In this document: one piece after another, positions 10,485 to 19,016 of the stretch
Numbering within the stretch: the stretch's first letter is position 1
Layout: each line of letters starts with the position of its first letter
NCBI RefSeq assembly: GCF_900110075.1
Contig: NZ_FOCJ01000009.1
Coordinates: 209,763-273,762, forward strand
Length of the DNA: 64,000 bases
Direction of reading: 5' to 3'
Source of the DNA: Paenibacillus sp. OV219
Lineage (GTDB): Bacteria; Bacillota; Bacilli; Paenibacillales; Paenibacillaceae
Position numbers and translations under genes: made by a program
The notes under the pieces: generated by a model
The model's database searches: none
Told to the model about the DNA's origin: nothing
What the model saw: the letters and a program-made list of their open reading frames with translations, nothing else

Positions 10485-11351
10485 ATGGCAAAGTCAGCTT
10501 TAAGCAATGAGCTCGTACGTGAGTTTGTAGGCTCCGCGCATGCGGATCTTGCGAAGGTGCAGACACTGCTGGCGCAGGAACCGGGTCTGCTGCACGCTTC
10601 GATGAATTGGGGCGGCGACGATTGGGAGACGGCGATTGGCGCGGCATCCCATGTCGGACGGCGGGATATTGCACAATTTTTGCTCTCCAAAGGAGCGCGT
10701 ATTGACCTGTTCGCTGCGGCGATGCTCGGCGAGCTGGAGCTCGTGAAATCGACACTTACACAATATCCGCAGCAGTTGCATGCGCTTGGGCCGCATGGCA
10801 TTACGCTCTATCAGCACGCTTTAATCGGCGGCGAGCAATCGAAGGAAGTCGCGGCGTATTTGAAATCGCTGCTTTATAAAGATGAGGAAGGAAGTGGCCA
10901 TATGATCGTCGTTGAGAATCGCATCGAAGTTCGTGCAGGCATGGCGGACGCTGTATTAGAGCGTTTCCGTACTCCTAAAAGTGTACATACGTTCAAAGGC
11001 TTCGTCCGTATGGATGTTCTTCACGCTGCAGTATCCGAGGAGACAGAGGAAATCCGCGTTTGTACCACTTGGGAGAGCGAAGCAGATTTCCAAGCATGGG
11101 CAAACAGCGATTCGTTTAGACATGCGCATGCGAAGCGGGCTTCTGAGGCTGCGGCGAAATCGGATGCGCAGCCAGCGCACGGCTCGGCACATGGCCAAGG
11201 GCAAGGACATGGAAGTGGCGCTCATGGCGGCGGTCAATCGTCGGCAGCAGCTGGAGAAGCTCCGGCAAGCGGTCCAATCGTCGGCAACAAAGTGACGATC
11301 TACAAGGTTGTCGTTTCCCACCTGCCGAAAGCGGCTGCTGAAACGGTATAA
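10485..11351 (+). CDS. Ankyrin-like domain fused to IsdG-type haem-degrading monooxygenase
   Basis: A 288-residue two-part protein. Residues about 1-135 are helical and resemble degenerate ankyrin repeats (TAIGAASHVGRRDIAQFLL, then DLFAAAMLGELELVKSTL). Residues 140-288 match IsdG/IsdI oxygenases, which cleave the haem ring to free iron. The catalytic Asn (N145 in VENR), Trp (W196 in TTWESE) and haem-ligand His (H215 in FRHAH) are all present, and the last strand IVGNKVTIYKVV aligns with the IsdG C-terminus. Between H215 and that strand lies an extra His/Gly-rich stretch (about 225-262). An internal ATG at 10902 with an SD-like GAGGAAGGAAG just before it could give the oxygenase alone. It is the last gene of the operon, so its role is probably release of iron from imported haem. 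Confidence 0.85.
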   Translation: MAKSALSNELVREFVGSAHADLAKVQTLLAQEPGLLHASMNWGGDDWETAIGAASHVGRRDIAQFLLSKGARIDLFAAAMLGELELVKSTLTQYPQQLHALGPHGITLYQHALIGGEQSKEVAAYLKSLLYKDEEGSGHMIVVENRIEVRAGMADAVLERFRTPKSVHTFKGFVRMDVLHAAVSEETEEIRVCTTWESEADFQAWANSDSFRHAHAKRASEAAAKSDAQPAHGSAHGQGQGHGSGAHGGGQSSAAAGEAPASGPIVGNKVTIYKVVVSHLPKAAAETV

Positions 11352-11400
11352 GCTAGCCAAGCAGCCGAACAGCCAAACAGCCAAACAGCCAACAGACAAA
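11352..11400 (+). repeat. Short tandem repeat of AAACAGCC units
   Basis: Just after the oxygenase stop, an 8-base unit close to AAACAGCC is repeated about five times with small variations, running into the terminator stem that starts CAGCCG. It looks like replication slippage and no coding function is visible. Confidence 0.7.
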
Positions 11401-11430
11401 CAGCCGTCCGAGATTCTCGGACGGCTGTTT
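11401..11430 (+). terminator. Terminator of the iron-uptake operon
   Basis: Perfect 12-bp stem (11401-11412 with 11416-11427), 3-nt loop ATT, then TTTGTCTG. Confidence 0.85.
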
Positions 11431-11449
11431 GTCTGCGCGATAGAAGGTT

Positions 11450-11584
11450 CTAACGAACTCAGGTAACGCTATTCGGCCATTTTGAGCCACTGTTGCTACC
11501 TAACGAACTCCAGGAGCGTTATTCGGCTCGAATCTCTCGAAATTGCCCTGATATGAGCCGAATAAGGACGCTGGAGTTCGTTAG
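11450..11584. repeat. Cluster of three copies of an intergenic repeat, two direct and one inverted
   Basis: A unit beginning CTAACGAACTC and continuing through GTTATTCGG occurs at 11450-11477 and 11500-11529. An inverted copy lies at 11555-11584. The second and third copies form an imperfect 30-bp inverted repeat around a 25-bp centre, able to fold into a long hairpin. The region 11352-11791 contains no supported gene; it holds this element and two terminators. Confidence 0.75.
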
Positions 11585-11710
11585 GGCGTGGAGAGGAGTG
11601 ATTTCCGGCGTATAAGCGCAATACGATTCGTTAGCGGTGGAGAGGGAGTGGTCTGTTTTAGGCGAAGAACAAAGAGGAGCCAGGAGTCCCCACAAGTACT
11701 AGCTCCTACC

Positions 11711-11749
11711 AAAAAAGAAGCATGCGAGGGTCTACATCCCCCACATGCT
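11711..11749 (-). terminator. Terminator of the phytase-like gene
   Basis: On the minus strand, stem 11738-11749 pairs with 11719-11730 (AGCATG core, two mismatches), followed by TC and six T. It is 43 bases past the stop of the gene at 11792. Confidence 0.7.
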
Positions 11750-11791
11750 CCCCACTCGTTTTTTACCCGCATATGTTTTACCACATACGCT

Positions 11792-13276
11792 CTACCACAA
11801 ATCTTTGACCGCGATCTCCCACACTTGCGTCTGCTTATCCGTCAACTTGAGTACGCCATTCGCGTCGTATTCGCCTACGCCGAAGTCGTTGTCGTTGGCA
11901 ACGAGAATCGTATTCTTGTTCAGCACGGTGAGCCCTTCGAACTTCTCGAACGGATAATCGAGCTTCGTGAGGTCTAGAATGAGCGATTTGGGTGCTGTTA
12001 CGATGCCGGACGCTTTCAACTCATCGCTGCTGAGCGCCTCCACATTGCTGCTAATATCAGCTTTGTTCAAGACGTTCGTCGCTTTGGACAAGTCGATCTT
12101 GTACACACGTTTAATTTGCGCTGCAGCGCCTTCGTTCTTGTCACGCTCGTCCACGAGCAGCACGTCCGCAGCTAGCGCATGGAGGTCAGAGATGACGACA
12201 TCCTTTTGCGATACATTGATGAACGTTTTTGCATCCTCTGCGACATACACGTATTCGCCGATGACTTGCTTCGTCGACAGATCCATTTTCAGAATCCGCA
12301 GGTTGCGGGACGCTTCACCAGTCGCTTTGTCAGGCACAGCCATTGGGCTCTGGATGGACGCATACAAATATTTGCCGTCCGGGCTAATCGTTACACCTTC
12401 AAAGCCGCGGTTCACAATGCGCTTCGAGTAGACAGCCGGGAATGCTTCAACAATAGGGATTTGCGCGTTCGCAAGCTTTGCCTTGTCGCCGGCAGGAACA
12501 AAGCGGCTAATAATGGTGCCGTCACGCTTCACTTGAATAAGCGATGGGCGATATTCGTCAGCCATCCAGAACGTATCGTCAGATGGGCTATATGCGAGGC
12601 CCTCAAGGTCAAGACCATCCGGATCAAGCGGCAGCAGCTTCGTGCCTGTATTGTCGTAAGACTTCTCGTCGCTCGCAATGTTGCTAAGGCCCGTCGTGCT
12701 GCGATCACCAGAGACAACGCCCTTCGCGCCTACTGGCAGCTGGAGCTTGTTCGTCTCCAATATCGTAACTTGTCCGCCCTCGAGCTTGATTTTATAGAAA
12801 CGCGGCACGTAATCCTGAATCGGGAACGTGCGGTTTACCGTTTTGTCGATGGTAATAAGTCCGTTTGGACCACGGTCAGCCAGCGTGTAGAACACGTTGT
12901 CCGGGTCGCCCGGCATATGCAGAAGACCAGAGAATCCGCCTTCCTTAAGTCCGAGTCCGAGGCTTGGCGGGTTCATCCACGTATATTTTCCTTCTACAAA
13001 AGGATACTCGCGAAGCGTTACCTTCTTGCTCGCATTGTCCCAAGTGACGTTCTGTCCAAGCACTTCGCCCATCGCTCTAACCGGCACATACAGGCTGCCG
13101 TTGATGGTGACGGCGTCCTTATCTAGCGCGACTTCATTGTCACCTGCAAACAGCTTCACCTTGACCGTGATCGCCTTAAGCGCAGTGTCAGCAGCTTCTA
13201 CGATTTGCGAGCTGAGCACAGCAACGGATACGACCCCTGCGATTGCGGCCCATTTTGTAAAGCGGAACTTCATCAT
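11792..13276 (-). CDS. Secreted phytase-like/esterase-like protein with stalk domain
   Basis: Predicted exported protein of 494 residues. An N-terminal signal peptide ends near the VEAAD site. Residues about 35-95 form a copper-amine-oxidase-like stalk domain (GSLYVPVRAMGEVLGQ, WDNASKKVTL). The remainder resembles the esterase-like activity of phytase family (PF13449-like): FYTLADRGPNG, LDLEGLAYSPSDDTFWMADEY, GFEGVTISPDGKYLYA, and FEGLTVLNKNTILVANDND. Enzymatic activity is inferred only from family naming; some members bind Ca2+ but their substrates are unclear. It is transcribed alone and has its own terminator. Confidence 0.82.
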   Translation of the reverse strand: MMKFRFTKWAAIAGVVSVAVLSSQIVEAADTALKAITVKVKLFAGDNEVALDKDAVTINGSLYVPVRAMGEVLGQNVTWDNASKKVTLREYPFVEGKYTWMNPPSLGLGLKEGGFSGLLHMPGDPDNVFYTLADRGPNGLITIDKTVNRTFPIQDYVPRFYKIKLEGGQVTILETNKLQLPVGAKGVVSGDRSTTGLSNIASDEKSYDNTGTKLLPLDPDGLDLEGLAYSPSDDTFWMADEYRPSLIQVKRDGTIISRFVPAGDKAKLANAQIPIVEAFPAVYSKRIVNRGFEGVTISPDGKYLYASIQSPMAVPDKATGEASRNLRILKMDLSTKQVIGEYVYVAEDAKTFINVSQKDVVISDLHALAADVLLVDERDKNEGAAAQIKRVYKIDLSKATNVLNKADISSNVEALSSDELKASGIVTAPKSLILDLTKLDYPFEKFEGLTVLNKNTILVANDNDFGVGEYDANGVLKLTDKQTQVWEIAVKDLW

Positions 13277-13491
13277 TAGCTCTCCTCAATTCTCTAATAT
13301 AGTGGTGAGACGCTTAGTAGCTTCTACCAGAGTAGAGGAGTTGTGTTAACTGGATATCATTGCCGAAAGGAGCTTTTGTAAACGACGCTATCAGCGATTT
13401 GCGAAATTTGTCAGTACGTGCAACTTTCCTCGAACCGAGCACGTTAAATAAGGTGAATTCTGGTAACTGACAAAATAGGACGGTGGTGAGG

Positions 13492-14454
13492 ATGATTCAT
13501 TATTTCATTGCATTTATGGTGTCATTTCTTATTGTGTACCTGTTAATACCTCCATTTCGCAAGCTGGCTTTCAAGCTCGATTTCGTGGACAAGCCCCGTA
13601 AAAATGTTGAACGCAAAATTCACCGTGAACCGATTCCACTTACTGCCAGCTTTGCGATTTTCATCGGTTTTTTTGCTACATACCTGGCTGTTTCGAGAGG
13701 AGTATCGTGGGAGACCGGTGCATTATTTGTTGGTGGAGTTCTTCTGCTCATTATTGGTACTGTTGATGATTGGTATAAAACAAAAGGAAAAGATTTTCCC
13801 GCCCTGCCTAAGCTAGTCTTTCAACTGTCGGCGGCCATCCTCGTATATGCGTCAGGTATCGTATTCACGGGGTTCATTAATCCGTTCTCAGGCGACTATG
13901 TCGTGCTGCCCGTCATCCTTCAGTTTCTGCTCACGATTCTGTGGATTTTTGGAGTGACAACAGTCATTAATTTCTCGGATGGGCTGGACGGTTTGGCAGG
14001 AGGTCTTTCGGCGATCTCGGCGACAACGTTGTTTATTGTAGCCATTGCAATGGGACAGTCCAATTCAGCTATGATGGCGATTATCCTGTTGGGTATTACC
14101 CTTGCCTACTTACGGTTCAATAAGCCGCCTGCGAAAGTGTTTATGGGGGATGCCGGCGCTACTTTCCTGGGATTTTTACTGGCTGTCATCGCGCTCGATG
14201 GTGCCTTTAAGCAGGCGACAGTATTATCGCTGTTTATCCCGATCTTGGCGCTTGGGGTACCTATATTTGATAATCTCTTTGTTGTGGTAAAACGTCTCTT
14301 GCAGGGTAAGCCGATGTATCAAGCGGATGCCAGCCAGGCGCATTACCGTTTGCTCCGTGCAGGACTCAATACGAAGCAGGCGCTTATGGTACTCATGCTG
14401 CTAAGCACATGTATGGGGCTAACATCTATTATCCTGCTGCTGGTTCAAGTATAA
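13492..14454 (+). CDS. Undecaprenyl-phosphate sugar-1-phosphate transferase, WecA/TagO/MraY family
   Basis: Integral membrane enzyme that transfers a UDP-linked HexNAc-1-phosphate to undecaprenyl phosphate, the first step of teichoic acid or other wall-polymer synthesis. About ten membrane helices are visible. Family motifs are DKPRKNVERKIH (DKP near the N-terminus), GTVDDWY, NFSDGLDGLAGG, and KVFMGDAGATFLGF followed by PIFDNLFVVVKRLLQG. The usual HxHHRL-type loop reads DASQAHYRLL, a mild variation. ATG 13492 was chosen; GTG codons at 13483 and 13486 are in-frame alternatives closer to the AGGA at 13477. Wall-teichoic-acid TagO is the likely role but the acceptor pathway is not adjacent. Confidence 0.88.
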   Translation: MIHYFIAFMVSFLIVYLLIPPFRKLAFKLDFVDKPRKNVERKIHREPIPLTASFAIFIGFFATYLAVSRGVSWETGALFVGGVLLLIIGTVDDWYKTKGKDFPALPKLVFQLSAAILVYASGIVFTGFINPFSGDYVVLPVILQFLLTILWIFGVTTVINFSDGLDGLAGGLSAISATTLFIVAIAMGQSNSAMMAIILLGITLAYLRFNKPPAKVFMGDAGATFLGFLLAVIALDGAFKQATVLSLFIPILALGVPIFDNLFVVVKRLLQGKPMYQADASQAHYRLLRAGLNTKQALMVLMLLSTCMGLTSIILLLVQV

Positions 14455-14629
14455 GCGCAACTCGTTCTACAAGCTTGTCATGCTAGTCTGCATAATTGTC
14501 CAAGTCCCCTCATAGACATAGAACATCTCAAGCGTAAACGGCTTCAAGTCCCGTACGAGCTGCCAACTTTTTGGCGGCATGCGTACAACTCCGGATACGT
14601 TTAAATCAATGGAATGAGGGGTTGATCTC

Positions 14630-15910
14630 ATGCGTCGTCGAATCAGTTTTCTCGCAGTTATTATGCTATGCCTCACGGCGGTGCTCGCAGGCTGCGGGAC
14701 TAAGGACGCGGAATCGGTAGTCAAAGATTTGGACAAAACGTTAAACGGGTTAGGCAGCTATCACGGCAAGGGTACCATGATTCTGCATACTGGCCAGCAG
14801 CCGCTGGAGTATCAAGTGGACGTATCGTACCAGAAGCCGCAATACTATCGCATTGCCCTCACGAACGCCAAGAAGGATATTACGCAAATTGTGCTTCGCA
14901 ACGATGAAGGCGTATTCGTCCTGACGCCGCGCCTCAATAAAGTGTTCCGTTTCCAAAGCGATTGGCCGGCTAATCAAGGACAAGTCTACCTGTACCAAAC
15001 GCTGGTGCAGAGCATTCTGCTCGATAATTCCCGCACGTTTGCAGTAGACAAGGATGCGTACGTGTTTGACGTGATGGCGAACTATCAGAACGGATCGCTG
15101 GCGCGGCAAAAGATTTGGTTGAACAAGTCCGATTATGCGCCAAGCAAAGTGGAAGTGAGCGACGCGAACGCAGCCGTGATGGTTGAGGTCAAATTCGATT
15201 CCTTCGAATTTGGTTCGAAGCTGGAGAAGAGCGTATTCGATACGCAGTCGAATATGGGCACACCGGCAGGAGACAAGCCGACAACAGCGCTTCCGTCGGA
15301 TGACAGCAACAGCAATAGCAATAATGCCAGCAGCGACAATTCGGATCAAGCGGCAACTTCGCCGGACAACAACGCATCGCAATCGAATGATACGCAGACG
15401 AACTCGAATGCAGACACCAATTCGAATGCCTCCGGAAACAATCCGGACAACAGCACTTCCAGCAGCACAAATGCAGACGATTCAAGCAACAACAGCAGCG
15501 ATAACAGCAGCGGAAATGCAAGCGAGGATGCAGAGGATACGATGGCGCCAGCTGGCAGCCAAAGCTTCTTAGCGCTCGAGCCTTCCTACTTGCCGGACGG
15601 CGTGTCGGAGAAGGATCAGCAGGACATCGTCTTCGGGGGCAATGCAGGCATTATCATCCGCTACGCCGGCGACTACGAATATACATTAATTGAGACGCAG
15701 CCGAAGGATCTAGCCGTATCTCAAACGAAAGGCGAGCTGAAAGATCTCGGCTTCACAGTCGGCTCCCTCTCTGGCTCCCTTTTGGACGGTGAACAGCAGA
15801 CGCTGACTTGGACTTATAATGGTACAGAGTTCCGTCTAACGAGCGGAGACCTGCCAGAGAATGAAATGATGAAGATCGCACAATCGGTACAAGGCGAGAT
15901 GACAAAATAA
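14630..15910 (+). CDS. ydcC: YdcC-type sporulation lipoprotein (LolA-like) with Asn/Ser-rich linker
   Basis: Membrane-anchored lipoprotein, 426 residues. The signal peptide ends in the lipobox LAGC (Cys22). Residues about 25-210 have the fold signature of LolA/outer-membrane lipoprotein-sorting relatives (YHGKGTMILHTGQ, KIWLNKSDYAPSKVEV). Residues about 215-305 are a low-complexity Asn/Ser/Asp/Thr tract. The C-terminus (about 315-425) resembles the DUF4367 domain (SYLPDGV, IIIRYAGDYEYTLIE). In B. subtilis ydcC precedes alr-ndoAI-ndoA, exactly as here. Its biochemical role is unknown. The long linker is an elaboration over the Bacillus protein. Confidence 0.8.
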   Translation: MRRRISFLAVIMLCLTAVLAGCGTKDAESVVKDLDKTLNGLGSYHGKGTMILHTGQQPLEYQVDVSYQKPQYYRIALTNAKKDITQIVLRNDEGVFVLTPRLNKVFRFQSDWPANQGQVYLYQTLVQSILLDNSRTFAVDKDAYVFDVMANYQNGSLARQKIWLNKSDYAPSKVEVSDANAAVMVEVKFDSFEFGSKLEKSVFDTQSNMGTPAGDKPTTALPSDDSNSNSNNASSDNSDQAATSPDNNASQSNDTQTNSNADTNSNASGNNPDNSTSSSTNADDSSNNSSDNSSGNASEDAEDTMAPAGSQSFLALEPSYLPDGVSEKDQQDIVFGGNAGIIIRYAGDYEYTLIETQPKDLAVSQTKGELKDLGFTVGSLSGSLLDGEQQTLTWTYNGTEFRLTSGDLPENEMMKIAQSVQGEMTK

Positions 15911-16018
15911 TGCTTGTATAATAAACAATTTCCAACACTTGTTTAGCCCGAATAGCCCGCCAATTCATTGACAGCCGGAAGCCTCAGCGTTTAACATATA
16001 GGCTACGGGTTTAATAAG

Positions 16019-16056
16019 AAAACGCCTGCCCAAATTGCGGTAGGCGTTTACTTTTT
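16019..16056 (+). terminator. Terminator between ydcC and alr
   Basis: Stem AACGCCTGCC (16021-16030) pairs with GGTAGGCGTT (16039-16048), extended by flanking A/T pairs, then ACTTTTTGG. The TTG start of alr follows 21 bases later, so some read-through may feed alr. Confidence 0.75.
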
Positions 16057-16076
16057 GGAAATGAAGGTGGACCAAG

Positions 16077-17261
16077 TTGGACTTTAGTGCTTATTATCGC
16101 CCCACTCGGGCAGAGATATCATTAGATGCGCTCGCGCGCAACTTGCAGTCCTTTCGCGAGGCGATTCCGCAAGGTATGCGGCTTATGGCATCTGTAAAAG
16201 CGAACGCTTACGGCCACGGCGCAGTTGAAATCGCACGCGAGGCGGAGCGCTGCGGCATTGATTACCTCGGCGTCGCTTTCCTCGACGAAGCGCTGCAGCT
16301 TCGGCAGGCCGGCATCATAGCGAACATTCTCGTGCTCGGCTATGTTCCGCCGGAAGGGCTTGCTGCCGCACGGGAAGCGAACATCGCGATCGCGCTGTTC
16401 AGCGACGACATTATTGCAGCAGTAGCTGCACTGCCGCCAAGCGATAAGAAATTGACGGTTCATGTCAAGATCGACACCGGCATGGGCCGGCTTGGCGTGT
16501 TAGCTGGCGACGATGCGTTGCCATTCATTCAGCGCGCCATGAAAGAGCCGAATTTGGTTGTTGAAGGGCTATTCACGCATTACGCGCGCGCGGATGAGAC
16601 CAATAAGAGTTATACGGAGCTGCAATACGAGCGCTTCTCCCAGGTGGTGGAGCAATTGAAGGCAGCGGGGCTTGAAATTCCGATTATCCATGCTGCTAAT
16701 AGCGCGACAGGCATTGATACACCGGAGATGGGCATCGGTATGCTGCGTCTCGGCATTAGCATGTACGGCCTTTATCCGTCTGCTGAAGTGAATCATTCGC
16801 GAATCGCGCTTGAGCCGGTCCTCACCTTGAAGACCGCTGTGGTCATGGTGAAGGATGCACCTCCGGGCTGGGGAATCAGCTACGGTACGCGTTACTTCAC
16901 ACAAGGGACAGAAGCAATCGGTACGCTTCCTATCGGTTATGCCGACGGCTTCAGCCGGATGCTGACTGGCAAGGCGGAAGTGCTGCTGCGCGGACAGCGA
17001 GTTCCGGTACGCGGCACGATCTGCATGGACCAATGCATGATTGGGCTTGATGCGGCGGCTGCGATAGGGAATAAGCCTGTCGAGGTCGGCGAGGAAGTTG
17101 TCCTGATTGGTTGCCAAGGCGATGCAGCTATAACGGCAGATGATGTTGCAGACCAGCTTGACACGATTAATTATGAAATCACTTGCATGATCGCAAATCG
17201 TGTGCCCCGTGTTTACTTGCGCGGCGGCAGCGTAACGGCGGTAACCAACCCGCTGCTGTAA
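16077..17261 (+). CDS. alr: Alanine racemase
   Basis: PLP enzyme that interconverts L- and D-alanine for peptidoglycan. The 394 residues match the family length. The PLP-binding lysine is K41 in ASVKANAYGHG. The catalytic tyrosine is Y269 in WGISYGTRYF. GTICMDQCMIGLD and the C-terminal YEITCMIANRVPRVY are also family motifs. The start is TTG at 16077, with AAGGTGG about 7 bases before it. It is followed by the EndoAI/EndoA pair, as in many Bacillales. Confidence 0.97.
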   Translation: MDFSAYYRPTRAEISLDALARNLQSFREAIPQGMRLMASVKANAYGHGAVEIAREAERCGIDYLGVAFLDEALQLRQAGIIANILVLGYVPPEGLAAAREANIAIALFSDDIIAAVAALPPSDKKLTVHVKIDTGMGRLGVLAGDDALPFIQRAMKEPNLVVEGLFTHYARADETNKSYTELQYERFSQVVEQLKAAGLEIPIIHAANSATGIDTPEMGIGMLRLGISMYGLYPSAEVNHSRIALEPVLTLKTAVVMVKDAPPGWGISYGTRYFTQGTEAIGTLPIGYADGFSRMLTGKAEVLLRGQRVPVRGTICMDQCMIGLDAAAAIGNKPVEVGEEVVLIGCQGDAAITADDVADQLDTINYEITCMIANRVPRVYLRGGSVTAVTNPLL

Positions 17262-17439
17262 ATTTCGCAAGGAAGCAATTCCCTGTGAAGGATTTACACT
17301 GGATTTAGAGGATTTTATCGTCTTACCGCGAATAATGTATTTTGAAGGCGTTCGCGGATGCATTGTAGGTCATAAAGGACACCATAGTCATATCGTTATG
17401 CAGCATACTTGATATACGGCTCGCATACATATGAGGGTG

Positions 17440-17445
17440 TATAAT
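17440..17445 (+). promoter_or_regulatory. Possible -10 element upstream of ndoAI
   Basis: A perfect TATAAT lies 64 bases before the GTG start of ndoAI, in the 248-base gap after alr. No clear -35 sits at 16-18 bases upstream (a TTGATA is 25 bases away). The rest of the gap shows nothing recognisable. Confidence 0.35.
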
Positions 17446-17509
17446 ACGGACCAAACAATGACATACTGTTACTGTTTTTTGTTGGAAATGTTTTGGAGGT
17501 GCGAGTTCG

Positions 17510-17791
17510 GTGGCCAATATGCAAAACACCAAAAGGATTATGATCAGCTTACCGGATCATTTGCTGGAGGAAGTCGACGGAATCGTCGCCAAAGAAAACT
17601 CGAACCGGAGCGAATTTATTCGTCAGGCAATGAAATTGTATTTGATAGAACGGAAGAAACGTCAGATTCGCGATTCGATGCAGCGTGGCTATTTGGAAAT
17701 GGCCAAAATCAACTTAGTGATGGCGTCGGAAGCTTTTCAAGCGGAGGAAGATGCCGGCGATACGCTCGGCCGACTCGTAAGCGGGGTGTAA
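17510..17791 (+). CDS. ndoAI: Antitoxin EndoAI (ribbon-helix-helix)
   Basis: Antitoxin and DNA-binding partner of EndoA, 93 residues. The N-terminal ribbon-helix-helix reads KRIMISLPDHLLEEVDGIV followed by NSNRSEFIRQAM, and the acidic C-terminus would thread into the toxin. A GTG start is preceded by GGAGGT at 9 bases. It sits three bases before ndoA and downstream of alr, the conserved Bacillales order. Autoregulation of the pair is known for the family; no operator was resolved here. Confidence 0.95.
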   Translation: MANMQNTKRIMISLPDHLLEEVDGIVAKENSNRSEFIRQAMKLYLIERKKRQIRDSMQRGYLEMAKINLVMASEAFQAEEDAGDTLGRLVSGV

Positions 17792-17794
17792 AGC

Positions 17795-18145
17795 TTGATC
17801 GTTAAACGCGGCGATGTGTTTTTTGCTGATTTGTCACCTGTTGTCGGTTCTGAACAGGGAGGTGTGCGTCCTGTTCTCGTTATTCAAAATGATATTGGCA
17901 ACCGCTTTAGCCCAACCGTCATTGTAGCTGCGATTACAGCTCAAATACAGAAGGCTAAGTTGCCGACGCATGTAGAGATTGATGCGGCACTTCATGGGTT
18001 TGACCGTGATTCCGTCCTTCTTCTCGAACAGATTCGCACGATTGATAAACAGCGTCTTACCGACAAGATCACACACCTCGACGATGAAACGATGCGCAAA
18101 GTAGACGAGGCGCTGCAGATCAGCGTTGGCCTTATTGATTTTTGA
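17795..18145 (+). CDS. ndoA: mRNA interferase EndoA (MazF family)
   Basis: Sequence-specific endoribonuclease, 116 residues, the toxin of the pair. Hallmarks are [33 protein letters not shown], the following [20 protein letters not shown] and the C-terminal [18 protein letters not shown]. EndoA of Bacillus cuts at UACAU; the cleavage preference here is not readable. The start is TTG at 17795. The protein appears complete, so the toxin should be active. A terminator follows. Confidence 0.96.
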   Translation: MIVKRGDVFFADLSPVVGSEQGGVRPVLVIQNDIGNRFSPTVIVAAITAQIQKAKLPTHVEIDAALHGFDRDSVLLLEQIRTIDKQRLTDKITHLDDETMRKVDEALQISVGLIDF

Positions 18146-18165
18146 ATATGGGATTATCACGACAG

Positions 18166-18193
18166 CAGGGCCGCATAGGGCTCTGTTTTTTTT
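18166..18193 (+). terminator. Terminator after ndoA
   Basis: A 7-bp stem (18166-18172 with 18179-18185, one wobble) is followed by eight T. Confidence 0.8.
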
Positions 18194-18310
18194 GCGTTCA
18201 TAGAGGTCGGTCTTCGGACGTAGTGGAAGTTCAATCTTCCGCCGCTGTCTGGCATCCGGCACTCGGTTCATAATGAGAGTAAGATGATGAACTGATGGAG
18301 GATGATAAAT

Positions 18311-19003
18311 ATGAGCACAATGAATCGGCCGGATTTTGCAATAGCAGGTATGGGACGTACAGGTGGCGGCAATTTTCACCGCGTAGAGCTGGAAGGTGTC
18401 AGCACGGTGGACGGTAATCTCGATTGCTATTCGTTCAAGATGAGCGGGATGGCGACAGTGAAAGGCAGTGTGAGAGCTGAGGAGCGGTTCGAAGGAAGCG
18501 GGAAGTTGAAGGTGGAAGGCCCGGTTCAAGCTGAAGTGATAAAGCTGGAGGGGCAAGTGACCGTGAAGGGAAAAGTTCAGTGCGACGTTTACCAAGGCAG
18601 CGGCTTTATGAAAGTGCACGGCGACTGCCGTACGAACCGCTGTGAAGTAAGAGGAGCGTTGGCCGTGGGCGGCGTGCTGAGCGCGGATCAGCTCCATATA
18701 TGGCTGGAAGGTCCGTTTCGCGCAGAAACGATTCGCTGCAGAGAGCTGCGTGTGAAGAACACGCACAGCGGGACGCTCAAGCGGTTGCTTCACTCGATTC
18801 TGCCTTCTGCGTGGCAGACGCAGCTGCGCGCGGAACACATTGAAGGCGATGAAATCGAGCTGCGGGAGACGACTGCATCGCTCGTTCGTGGACGACGGGT
18901 ATCGATCGGTCCGGGCTGTGTGATTAACCGTGTTGAATACGAGAGCGAGCTTATCGTGCATCCGGACGCCGTCGTCCACTCGCGCGAACAGCTCGTGCGT
19001 TAG
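18311..19003 (+). CDS. Bactofilin-like polymer-forming protein, copy 1
   Basis: Predicted cytoskeletal beta-helix protein related to bactofilins and to B. subtilis YhbE/YhbF. The 230 residues carry successive short beta-strand repeats (VDGNLDCYSFKMSGMATVKG, then VRAEERFEGSGKLKVEGPVQ and similar), each about 18-20 residues. A less regular tail contains SIGPGCVINRVEYES. ATG 18311 was chosen because GGAGG lies 9 bases upstream; an in-frame ATG at 18302 is too close to it. It is followed 13 bases later by a paralogue. Bactofilins act in cell shape or membrane-associated scaffolding; the role here is inferred. Confidence 0.85.
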   Translation: MSTMNRPDFAIAGMGRTGGGNFHRVELEGVSTVDGNLDCYSFKMSGMATVKGSVRAEERFEGSGKLKVEGPVQAEVIKLEGQVTVKGKVQCDVYQGSGFMKVHGDCRTNRCEVRGALAVGGVLSADQLHIWLEGPFRAETIRCRELRVKNTHSGTLKRLLHSILPSAWQTQLRAEHIEGDEIELRETTASLVRGRRVSIGPGCVINRVEYESELIVHPDAVVHSREQLVR

Positions 19004-19016
19004 GAGGGTTTGTGCG

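Noticed and set aside
12179..13126. 315-codon frame on the plus strand
   Set aside because: It runs opposite to the phytase-like gene, is Arg/His/Val-rich as antisense frames are, and shows no domain.
14467..14736. Minus-strand 89-codon frame whose last 40 codons look protein-like (QLVRDLKPFTLEMFYVYEG)
   Set aside because: Its first half is antisense to the lipoprotein gene, there is no ribosome binding site, and I recognise no family. It could be a remnant, but support is too weak.
16569..17363. 264-codon minus-strand frame
   Set aside because: Antisense to alr, without motifs; the alr frame is complete and conserved.
17510..18145. EndoAI/EndoA as a mobile toxin-antitoxin module
   Set aside because: The pair lies in the conserved chromosomal context after alr and has no mobile-element marks.
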